A DNA stretch of 64,000 nt from Sulfuricellaceae bacterium (GTDB taxonomy: Bacteria > Pseudomonadota > Gammaproteobacteria > Burkholderiales > Sulfuricellaceae): the NCBI GenBank assembly GCA_030690895.1, contig JAUYFQ010000020.1:1-64000 (forward strand), written 5' to 3'. Position 1 is the first letter of the stretch; every line of letters starts with the position of its first letter. The position numbers and the translations under genes were made by a program. Below are positions 43,414 through 51,082 of this stretch, in pieces. The notes beneath the pieces were generated by a model. That model did no database searches and had not been told where the DNA came from. It saw only the letters and a list, made by a program, of their open reading frames with translations.

Positions 43414-44919
43414 ATGTCCGCGACTATCCCGGCACCGTTGTTCGTTCTGGAAATGGCTAATAATCACATGGGGGATGTCGAGCATGGCTTGGCCGTGATT
43501 CGTGCGTTTGGTGAAGTTTGCCACGCCTTCCCATTCCATTTCGCGTTCAAATTGCAGTATCGTGACCTGGATACGTTTATTCATCCGGCAGCCAAGGGGC
43601 GCGATGACATCAAATACGTCAAGCGCTTCTCTGAAACGCGTTTGAGCAGAAGTGATTTCGATCGCTTGGTTGCCGAGATGCGGACTTACGGCTTTCTTGC
43701 CATGGCGACACCGTTTGACGAGCCATCTGTGGATACGATCGAGGAGCAGAATCTGGATTTTATCAAGATTGCGAGTTGCTCTTTCAACGATTGGCCTTTG
43801 CTGGAGCGGGTCGTTCTCAGTGATAAACCGGTGATTGCTTCGACGGCAGGTGCGAGCCTGGAGGACATTGACCGGGTGGTCAGCTTTCTGGCGCACCGCC
43901 AGAAAAATTTTGCCATTCTGCATTGTGTTGGTGAATACCCCACGCCAGATGAACGCATGCATCTATCCCAGATTGATTTCCTTCGCGCCCGCTATCCCAA
44001 TACGCAAATCGGGTTTTCGACGCATGAGCATCCTGATCATGTGGACATCGTCAAGCTGGCCGTTGCCAAGGGCGTAAAGCTCTTCGAGAAGCATGTCGGC
44101 CTGCCGACAGACACGTATCCGCTGAATGCCTATTCGGCCAGTCCGGCACAGGTTCACGCGTGGTTGCAGGCGGCGCAACAGGCCTGGATATTGTGTGGTG
44201 TGGGTGATACCCGCTTGCCCCCTAACCTGGAAGAGGCGGCCAGTCTGCGCTCCTTGCGGCGGGGCGTGTTTGCCCGGCGCCCAATCAAGGCAGGAGAGGT
44301 GATTGGTAGTGAAGACGTCTACTTTGCTTTCCCGTCCCAGCCTGATCAGTTCACCGCCAACGACTGGTCAAAATATGTTGAATTTACCGCCACGACAGCT
44401 ATCGCGCAGGATGAAGCCGTTGCGCCGGTGAACGCCGGACGTGAAGACCGCAGAGCGCGCATTTGGGATATTGCCCAACGTGTCAAGGCACTGCTCGCCA
44501 GTACCAATATCGTGGTGCCGGGGAGCGCGGATCTGGAAGTTTCACACCATTATGGGCTTGATCGTTTTGATGAGTTTGGCCTGGTCCTGATTACTGTGGT
44601 CAATCGCTGCTATTGCAAGAAACTGCTGGTTGTCCTGCCCGGGCAGAAGCACCCCGAGCAGTACCACAAGCAAAAGGAAGAAACTTTTCATGTCATCCAT
44701 GGTGAAATCACGCTCGAGTTGGATGGCGTGTCGCGCGTGTGCCGTCCAGGTGATGTCGTGACCGTTGAACCTGGCGTGCATCATGCGTTCAGCACAGATG
44801 GCGGGGCGGTCATTGAGGAAATTTCCACCACCCATAACAAGGATGATTCGTTCTACACGGACCCTGCCATCATGGCGAACAAACAGCGCAAGACACTTTT
44901 GACCTACTGGATGGATTGA
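43414..44919 (+). CDS. NeuB-type sialic/nonulosonic acid synthase fused to a cupin
   Basis: A 501-aa fusion. Residues ~1-260 are a NeuB TIM barrel (FVLEMANNHMGDVEHGLAVIRA, FKLQYRDLDTF, MATPFDEPSVD, KIASCSFNDWPLL, STHEHPDHVDIVKLAVAKGVKLFEKHVG). A SAF/antifreeze-like domain follows (~280-345, RRGVFARRPIKAGEVIGSEDVYFAFP). Residues ~395-490 form a cupin (HPEQYHKQKEETFHVIHGEI..., GDVVTVEPGVHHAF). NeuB enzymes condense PEP with a hexosamine or aldose. The fused cupin suggests an isomerase or sugar-binding role. The substrate is not known. The RBS is GAGGAGGG, 24 bp after rfbH; it overlaps the TPP enzyme gene. Confidence 0.87.
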   Translation: MSATIPAPLFVLEMANNHMGDVEHGLAVIRAFGEVCHAFPFHFAFKLQYRDLDTFIHPAAKGRDDIKYVKRFSETRLSRSDFDRLVAEMRTYGFLAMATPFDEPSVDTIEEQNLDFIKIASCSFNDWPLLERVVLSDKPVIASTAGASLEDIDRVVSFLAHRQKNFAILHCVGEYPTPDERMHLSQIDFLRARYPNTQIGFSTHEHPDHVDIVKLAVAKGVKLFEKHVGLPTDTYPLNAYSASPAQVHAWLQAAQQAWILCGVGDTRLPPNLEEAASLRSLRRGVFARRPIKAGEVIGSEDVYFAFPSQPDQFTANDWSKYVEFTATTAIAQDEAVAPVNAGREDRRARIWDIAQRVKALLASTNIVVPGSADLEVSHHYGLDRFDEFGLVLITVVNRCYCKKLLVVLPGQKHPEQYHKQKEETFHVIHGEITLELDGVSRVCRPGDVVTVEPGVHHAFSTDGGAVIEEISTTHNKDDSFYTDPAIMANKQRKTLLTYWMD

Positions 44920-46751
44920 TAAAAGTGAGCGAACCTTATCGTGTTGCCGATTTTATAGCGGACTTCGTTGCCGGACTTGGCGTCAAGCATGTGTTTCTTT
45001 TGCCCGGCGGCGGCGCCATGTATCTGGTGGATGCCGCAGGCAAGTGCCCTGATCTTGAAGTCGTGGCTTGCCTGCATGAGCAGGCTGCTGCCATTTCTGC
45101 CGAGGCATACGCGCGCATCAACGAAAATCTCGGTGTGGCCATGGTGACAACCGGCCCGGGTGCGACCAATGCCATCACTGCGGTTGCCGGCGCATGGATC
45201 GAATCCGTGCCATTGATGATCATTTCCGGGCAGGTCAAGCGTGCAGACATGCTGCGCGACTCGCCTTTGCGACAGAAGGGTGTGCAGGAAGTCGATATCA
45301 TCAAAATGGTTAAAAGCATCACCAAATATGCGGTGACGGTGGAGCAACCTGAGGATATTCGGATTGAAATGGAACGCGCTGCATATTATGCGCGCAGTGG
45401 TCGGGCCGGTCCGGTCTGGATTGATGTGCCGCTCGATGTTCAGGGTGCGCCGATTGATCAGGTTAACTTGCCCCATTGGCAAGGTATTGAGTCGGATGAC
45501 GTGCTGAAGGATTTTTCCAGCGAGATAGAAACTTTGCAGGCTCTGCTTGCCGATGCCAAGCGTCCGGTGCTGCTGGCGGGACATGGGGTGCGTCTTGCCG
45601 GTGCGGCGCTGGTGTTCCGTGAATTGGCCGAGAAATTGAATATCCCGGTCGTGACCACATGGAATGCGCTGGATTTATTATCTTATGACCATCCGCTACT
45701 GGTGGGGCGGCCCGGTGTGGTGGCCTTGCGTGCGCCCAATTTTGCTGTTCAGAATTGCGATCTGTTGATCAGTATCGGCAGCCGACTCGATAACATCATT
45801 ACGGCCTACAACCCGCGCGGCTTTGCCAGAAGCGCCAAAAAGGTCGTTGTCGATGTGGACAGGAATGAGATCGAAAAGCTCGACATGGAAATCACGCTTC
45901 CTCTGGAGGCGGATGCGAAGTCCTTCCTGGATGCATGGTTGAAGGATGCAGATCGACCATATCCTGACTGGACGGCATGGAAGGCGCGCTGCGCCGACTG
46001 GAAGCGGCGTTATCCGGTGAACGATGGGGCGCCCTTCCCGCAAAGTGGCGCGATCAGCCACTACCAGTTGATGGATGCGCTGTCTGACGCCATTCCGGAA
46101 AATACCATCATCAGTACGGGCAGCTCCGGCCTGGCGGTTGAAGCGTTTTACACCATTTTTCGCAACAAGCCGGGGCAGCGTGTTTTCCTTACTTCCGGCC
46201 TTGGCGCCATGGGGTATGGCCTGCCAGCGGCAATCGGCGCGTGTTTTGCCGGAGATTGCCAACCGATGGTGGCGATAGAGAGCGATGGCAGCCTGCAACT
46301 CAATATCCAGGAGTTGGCCACCCTGAGGGCGTTCAACCTGCCCATTTGCCTGATCGTGATGAACAACAATGGCTATGCTTCGATCCGCAATACGCAACGC
46401 AATTATTTCAACGGACGCTTCGTCGGCACTGGCCCGGAGGCCGGCTTGCTGTTGCCCGATCTGGAAAAAGTGGCCGCGACCTATGACCTGCCATTCATGC
46501 GTATCGCCGATGCCTCGGAGCTGGAAAACAAATTGCAGCAGGCGCTCTCACAGGCACGCCCATTGCTGGTGGACGTGCGGCTGATTCAGAACGAGGCACT
46601 GGCGCCCAAGGTGTCAGCCTTGCCCCAAGCGGATGGCTCGATGAAGTCCATGCCGCTTGAAGACATGACGCCACTGCTCCCGCTGGAAACGCTCATGGGC
46701 GAGATGATCGTGGAATTGGCTGAACTGTCGATAGAGGCAAGAAAAAAATAA
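44916..46751 (+). CDS. Acetolactate-synthase-like TPP enzyme (YerE-like?)
   Basis: A 611-aa thiamine pyrophosphate enzyme of the acetolactate synthase superfamily. The catalytic Glu lies in CLHEQAAAISAEAYARINEN. The central domain contains RPVLLAGHGVRLAGAAL, and the TPP/Mg motif is about ESDGSLQLNIQELATLRAFNLPICLIVMNNNGYASI. In CDP-sugar clusters such a protein (YerE) joins a two-carbon unit from pyruvate to C4 of the 3,6-dideoxy-4-ketohexose, giving a branched sugar as in yersiniose. That role fits rfbFGH next door but is inferred. It overlaps the NeuB-cupin gene by 4 bp. Confidence 0.85.
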   Translation: MIKVSEPYRVADFIADFVAGLGVKHVFLLPGGGAMYLVDAAGKCPDLEVVACLHEQAAAISAEAYARINENLGVAMVTTGPGATNAITAVAGAWIESVPLMIISGQVKRADMLRDSPLRQKGVQEVDIIKMVKSITKYAVTVEQPEDIRIEMERAAYYARSGRAGPVWIDVPLDVQGAPIDQVNLPHWQGIESDDVLKDFSSEIETLQALLADAKRPVLLAGHGVRLAGAALVFRELAEKLNIPVVTTWNALDLLSYDHPLLVGRPGVVALRAPNFAVQNCDLLISIGSRLDNIITAYNPRGFARSAKKVVVDVDRNEIEKLDMEITLPLEADAKSFLDAWLKDADRPYPDWTAWKARCADWKRRYPVNDGAPFPQSGAISHYQLMDALSDAIPENTIISTGSSGLAVEAFYTIFRNKPGQRVFLTSGLGAMGYGLPAAIGACFAGDCQPMVAIESDGSLQLNIQELATLRAFNLPICLIVMNNNGYASIRNTQRNYFNGRFVGTGPEAGLLLPDLEKVAATYDLPFMRIADASELENKLQQALSQARPLLVDVRLIQNEALAPKVSALPQADGSMKSMPLEDMTPLLPLETLMGEMIVELAELSIEARKK

Positions 46752-46837
46752 TCACGATGGGGTAAAGAATGGTTAAAAGTTGACGTTATTGGTAAGGTAT
46801 TGTTTGGCTTCATGAGTGACTTTTTAGGGTTGTTACG

Positions 46838-47953
46838 ATGACGTTACCCGTTGTGGATGAATCAAAAAAAATGATGACGCCGGCTGAAATTTCCCGGCGC
46901 GAGGGATTGCGGGCGCGAAAGCCTTATCTGGCTTCCAAATTCGATGCCATCGCGGCGATGGAGGCCAGGGGCGAGATCAGTCCGATTATTCGGATCGAGA
47001 AAAGCTATCTGTGCAACTTTGAATGCACGCACTGTTCCGCCGAATATTACATGGATCGCCACCTGAAGAAAGTCTTCAAGATCAAGGATGCAAGAAGGAA
47101 AATTGATCTGGATGACATCCGTGAGCTTTCCCGCCAGGCAGACGAACTGGGCTTGGCGCGATTCGTCATCACGGGTGGCGAACCGCTGGTGATGAAGGAT
47201 TTTGATGCCGTTGTCGAAGCCATTGATCCCGAGAAGCACTATGTGATTACGGATACCAATGGCTGGTTTCTGGATGCAAAAAAAGCCCGGCACATCAAGG
47301 AGATAGGCGTTGAGAAGGTGCAATTGTCATGGGATAGTTTCATCGAATCGGAGCATGATGCGTTTCGCAACAAGCCGGGTTCGTACAAGCGCATCATGCG
47401 CGCCATTGATGCTTCGCTGGATGCCGGACTCAACCTCATGTTCCAGACGGTTCTGGTCAAGGGACGTGTAAAAACCAAAGAATTCCTGGATATGTGCAAG
47501 TTTGCAACGGACAGGCATGTCGGTTTATACGTCTCTTACGCAAAACCAACCGGTTCATGCAGCGACCATCCCGAGTTCGTGATCGACAAAGAGGATGCCG
47601 ATATATTGCGCGAGCTTGAAAAGGAATATAACGTCTTCTCGCACATGACACCGTCGTATGGCTCATTCAAGGGATGTATTACGGTGAAAGGGATCATCAC
47701 CGTCACATCGACTTTTGAGGTGACTCCGTGTCCATATATTGATTTTTCATTGGGGAACTTGCGCGAAACCTCGCTCAAGGAAGTTCTGGCGCGCGGCATG
47801 CGCAATCCCTGGCTGGGGCCCTACAGGCCGGATTGCCTGATTGGGGAGGACCAGAAATTCATCAAGATTCATACCGAAAAAACCAAGGGCGCCACCTTCC
47901 TTCCCGTTCCCTGGGGGCAAGGCTTTTCCGACGAAGATTCACTGGTTGATTGA
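46838..47953 (+). CDS. Radical SAM protein in sugar cluster
   Basis: A 371-aa protein. The [4Fe-4S]/SAM motif CxxxCxxC lies at Cys59, 63 and 66 (YLCNFECTHCSAEYY). FVITGGEPLVMKDFDAVVEAI is the GGE SAM-binding motif. The C-terminal third carries more Cys (KGCITVKG..., EVTPCPYIDFSLGNL) suggesting a SPASM-like auxiliary cluster. First of five radical SAM genes between 46.8 and 61 kb. It lies 86 bp after the TPP enzyme. The reaction is unknown; sugar dehydration, epimerisation or peptide modification are all possible. Confidence 0.86.
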   Translation: MTLPVVDESKKMMTPAEISRREGLRARKPYLASKFDAIAAMEARGEISPIIRIEKSYLCNFECTHCSAEYYMDRHLKKVFKIKDARRKIDLDDIRELSRQADELGLARFVITGGEPLVMKDFDAVVEAIDPEKHYVITDTNGWFLDAKKARHIKEIGVEKVQLSWDSFIESEHDAFRNKPGSYKRIMRAIDASLDAGLNLMFQTVLVKGRVKTKEFLDMCKFATDRHVGLYVSYAKPTGSCSDHPEFVIDKEDADILRELEKEYNVFSHMTPSYGSFKGCITVKGIITVTSTFEVTPCPYIDFSLGNLRETSLKEVLARGMRNPWLGPYRPDCLIGEDQKFIKIHTEKTKGATFLPVPWGQGFSDEDSLVD

Positions 47954-47960
47954 CAAAATA

Positions 47961-48758
47961 ATGAAGAAAAATGAAGTTGCAGGTGCGAATCTGACCTTAT
48001 TCGATGAGCATGGTCGCTGTATTCCGGCAGCGTTGGAAGCGGCAGCGCACTTAAAGACGAGGCGTTACTTTACGATCAAGCAGCCTGAGTTCGATTATGG
48101 CGATGTTTATGCCCGAACAAAAAAATACCTGGGGATTTCAGGCGGTATAACAGCGGCGGAGTTTGAACAGCGTGCCGAAGCAATCTTGCAGAATTTGCGG
48201 GATGATCCTGCAAGCAAGGATATTACCAACGGAATTGCCATTCCATTCCTCTTACCCCAGGCAAGTTATGCGGATTATGGCGAGTCCATCGAAAACACAT
48301 ATCTGAAAGCAGTCGGGGATGCTTTTAACGAGAAGTTGCCCCAGTATGTCTTCGTCAATCATTACAAGAATAGCCTTGCCGGGAAGATCAACGTGATCCC
48401 TGCATCACGTCATGCTCGTCTGCTCGATGCCATGCAGCACGATCAGGTTGTTGGGTACTATTTTCCCTGCCTTACTGAGTTCTCTGTCCCTGCGGCGATT
48501 GAACAGGTTCAACAACTGCCAGACCAGTTTCTGCTGGCGGGCGGGTTTGATACTTGCGCGGCCTTGATCGCGGCGCCGGACTTGCTGCTCAAGACGGACG
48601 CTTATCCGCCGCTCTTATGGCTGGCAAGCTTGATGGGCGAGAATACGCAAAGCGGGTATCACTTTGAGGCCTACGGCTACAACCTCACCTTCAACCATCG
48701 CCCTCATTTCAATCAGCTTGCTGAATATTGGGCAAGTGGTCTTGTCGTGCTGGGCTGA
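47961..48758 (+). CDS. Unrecognised protein in sugar cluster
   Basis: A 265-aa soluble protein with no motif I recognise. It starts MKKNEVAGANLTLFDEHGRC. There is no signal peptide or TM segment, and notable stretches are HLKTRRYFTIKQPEFDYGDVYART and FLLAGGFDTCAALIAAPDLL. It lies 7 bp after the radical SAM gene and overlaps the start region of the HAD gene, so it is probably part of the same pathway. Confidence 0.7.
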   Translation: MKKNEVAGANLTLFDEHGRCIPAALEAAAHLKTRRYFTIKQPEFDYGDVYARTKKYLGISGGITAAEFEQRAEAILQNLRDDPASKDITNGIAIPFLLPQASYADYGESIENTYLKAVGDAFNEKLPQYVFVNHYKNSLAGKINVIPASRHARLLDAMQHDQVVGYYFPCLTEFSVPAAIEQVQQLPDQFLLAGGFDTCAALIAAPDLLLKTDAYPPLLWLASLMGENTQSGYHFEAYGYNLTFNHRPHFNQLAEYWASGLVVLG

Positions 48759-49402
48759 CAGGAAGGAATCAAATTTTTACCCTCGTTTTCGATCTTGATG
48801 GCACGCTCATCGATTCTGCGCCAAGTATCCTGGATGCCTTTGCCGCTGCGCTGCACGAAGCGGGCATCGCGGCGCATGTCCCGCTTGATTCAAACCTGAT
48901 CGGCCCACCCTTGGCCGAAACCCTGACGCGTATCAGCGGCAGTAAGGATGCGGCACTTGTTCGGGTTTTGGCCGAGAACTTCAAGCGGCATTACGATACT
49001 GCCGGGGTTATTTCGACGGGCGCCTATCCTGGTGTCGATGAAATGCTGGATCGTTTTGCGGCAGCGGGGGCGGCCATGCACATCTGCACTAACAAGCGGC
49101 TTTCGGTTTCCCGTGCCATCCTCGAGCACCTGGGTTGGAAAGACCGATTTGTTTCTGTTTACGCGCTGGATATGGTCGAGCCGCGCCTTGATGGGAAAGC
49201 AGATCTGCTGGCAAAACAGCTTGATGAACAAAAACTTGCCCCGGCACATGTCCGTTATATCGGCGACAAACGCGAGGATGGTGCTGCGGCGGATGCCAAT
49301 AACCTGGCCTTTTATTATGCATCCTGGGGCTATGGTGATCTGGTGAGAGGGAAACTTGACACTGGCTGGAAATGGCTGAGCCAGCCATCTGATTTTTTGT
49401 AG
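48728..49402 (+). CDS. HAD-family phosphatase (phosphoglycolate phosphatase-like)
   Basis: A ~215-aa HAD IA hydrolase: motif I TLVFDLDGTLIDSAPSILDAF, motif II MHICTNKR, and motif IV VRYIGDKREDGAAADANN. In a sugar cluster it could dephosphorylate a sugar-phosphate product of the NeuB-type enzyme. The start is unclear. A TTG at 48728 overlaps the previous gene, while the best ribosome binding site (AGGAAGG, 48761-48767) points to an ATT at 48773 five codons before the motif I Phe-Asp. Confidence 0.83.
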   Translation: MGKWSCRAGLTGRNQIFTLVFDLDGTLIDSAPSILDAFAAALHEAGIAAHVPLDSNLIGPPLAETLTRISGSKDAALVRVLAENFKRHYDTAGVISTGAYPGVDEMLDRFAAAGAAMHICTNKRLSVSRAILEHLGWKDRFVSVYALDMVEPRLDGKADLLAKQLDEQKLAPAHVRYIGDKREDGAAADANNLAFYYASWGYGDLVRGKLDTGWKWLSQPSDFL

Positions 49403-49423
49403 TTATTTTTCATTGGGCTACTA

Positions 49424-49691
49424 AGGGCTCGTAAATGAATAACATGGACTTACGCTGGGGTCGCTTTGGGCGCAGGCCAAGGCGCGAGACGTGCGGTTGT
49501 GTCATTCACAACAAACGGCTCGCAACACCGGGATGCGCCCAAAGCGACCCCAGCCCGAAGGGTTGCAGCGTATTCGGGCGATTGCTGCGTTGCAAAGCTT
49601 ACGAATGGAACAACCATTCGCTGCGCTTCGCGCCTTGCACTCATCCCGAATACGTTGCAACGTAAGTCCATGTTACTCATTTACGAGCCCT
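49424..49691. repeat. 268-bp nested-hairpin repeat with ~31-bp terminal inverted repeats
   Basis: Bases 49424-49454 and 49661-49691 are inverted copies with one mismatch in 31. Inside are two hairpin modules. The left (49455-49554) has perfect 20-bp arms (GCTGGGGTCGCTTTGGGCGC and complement), the core CAAGGCGCGAG and a GTTGTG-tcatt-CACAAC tip. The right (about 49562-49660) holds the same core on the other strand (GCAAGGCGCGA, about 49630-49640) and a GAATGG-aacaa-CCATTC tip. No gene lies in the 314-bp gap between the HAD and glycosyltransferase genes apart from this element. Short frames inside it are consequences of the symmetry. Confidence 0.88.
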
Positions 49692-49716
49692 AAGCCTCCT
49701 TTTTCAAGGAAATGTA

Positions 49717-50793
49717 ATGGCACTTAACCCGCGACTGAATGACCCTGACCGCCCCCTGGTCAGCATGCTCATATTCAACTACAACTATGGCCGCTACCTG
49801 CGCGAGTGCTTCGACAGCGTGCTGGCTCAGACCTATGACAACATCGAAATCAATTTTTCCGATAATGCTTCCACCGACGATTCCTGGGAAATTGCACTGG
49901 AATACCAGAAACGCTACCCGAGCACCATTTTCATTGCACGTAACAGACAGAATTTCGGGACCGATGCCAATTTCAAAAATTGCGCTATTAACGCCCGGGG
50001 CAAATATTTTGTGGAGCTATGCTCCGACGATGCACTCCTGCCGGATTTCACCAGAATCTGCATCAAAGCTCTTGAGTCGAATCTGGATGCCGGTTTTGCA
50101 CTAGTCCATCGCACGATCCTCGACGAAAATGGTAAGCGGATAGAAGAGCCCCCTTTTTACAATCAGACCTGCAAAATCCCGGGTGCAGCACAAGCGGCTG
50201 TCTACATGATGGCCGCCGTCAATCCTGCTGTTACGCAAATCATGTACCGAAAAATGATGTCTCAGGACAAATCAGTTAGTGGTGGATTGGGCGCGCGGTA
50301 TTACGGCACGCGCATTATGGATTTCCATATATGTTGTGAGCATCCCATTGTGTACATCAAGACCCCACTAATGCTGCACCGTCTGCACCTTCTTAATGAC
50401 TCCTTCCGTGCAGCCGACAATATGATGGAAGTCATCGGCCCTTATGTACTTAATCTCCAATTCGTCGACATGGCCAGACCCTATGGCCACCAAGAAGTAG
50501 TTGATCGTTTGCCCGCCTCGGTTGAGAAGATTGCCCGCTTGGCCCTGCGCTACAGCGTACGCGCCCTGATTTCCGGCAGCGAAAGGAATGCGCTCAAATA
50601 TTTTCATTTGTCCGCAGCCTTCTTTCCTGAAATCGTGGAGGATGTTATCTTCAACAAACTCACTAGCTACTGGATGGCTGATGCGGATGAAAAAAAACGA
50701 TTACTAGATGGCTTCCAATCCGAATCCAATCTGGTAACAAGAACCATCTCCTATGATCCACCTGTCGGCAGTATTCTCATTTCATTAACGTGA
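49717..50793 (+). CDS. Family 2 glycosyltransferase
   Basis: A 358-aa soluble GT-A enzyme. It opens with PLVSMLIFNYNYGRYLRECFDSVLAQTYDNIEINFSDNASTDDSW, and the metal-binding region is VELCSDDALLPDF. The C-terminal half is variable (IKALESNLDAGFALVHRTIL...). Adds a sugar to an unknown acceptor. It stands alone, flanked by repeat elements on both sides. Confidence 0.88.
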   Translation: MALNPRLNDPDRPLVSMLIFNYNYGRYLRECFDSVLAQTYDNIEINFSDNASTDDSWEIALEYQKRYPSTIFIARNRQNFGTDANFKNCAINARGKYFVELCSDDALLPDFTRICIKALESNLDAGFALVHRTILDENGKRIEEPPFYNQTCKIPGAAQAAVYMMAAVNPAVTQIMYRKMMSQDKSVSGGLGARYYGTRIMDFHICCEHPIVYIKTPLMLHRLHLLNDSFRAADNMMEVIGPYVLNLQFVDMARPYGHQEVVDRLPASVEKIARLALRYSVRALISGSERNALKYFHLSAAFFPEIVEDVIFNKLTSYWMADADEKKRLLDGFQSESNLVTRTISYDPPVGSILISLT

Positions 50794-50795
50794 AA

Positions 50796-50910
50796 CTCGC
50801 AAAGCGAGCCTAAATTTCCCCCTCTCCCTTTGGGGGAGGGCTGGGGTGGGGGAAACGGTCATGGCGAAGTGCTGTTTCATATTTTTGGGCGGTACTTTGC
50901 CATGACCGTT
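50796..50910. repeat. G/C-run palindromic element plus 17-bp inverted repeat (copy E, intergenic)
   Basis: Immediately after the glycosyltransferase stop, ACTCGCAAAGCGAGC and CCCCCTCTCCCTTTGGGGGAG (split hairpins) resemble the elements inside coding genes. Next to it, 50854-50870 and 50894-50910 form a 17-bp inverted repeat with one mismatch. The remaining ~170 bp to the next gene hold a short open frame I do not believe is coding. Confidence 0.65.
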
Positions 50911-51082
50911 AGAATAACCGTGGCGACTATCATTGCTTACGACCAGTTAACCAAGCACAAATACGCTGCGACCGATTGGGTGCACAAAATGCCCCTGTCG
51001 AAAACGCATATTGAACAAATCTACATCAAGCATTCCTAATTTTGATCGCCTACACCATACAACAACCCAACAAGGTTACTGC

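Noticed and set aside
49435-49727. Several overlapping 70-80-codon frames on both strands
   Set aside because: They lie inside the nested inverted repeat. The symmetry of the arms creates mirror-image frames, and none has a ribosome binding site or known motif.
50830-51039. A 69-codon open frame before the 51.1-kb radical SAM gene
   Set aside because: It begins in a G-run of the palindromic element, has odd composition (GEGWGGG...) and no recognisable domain.
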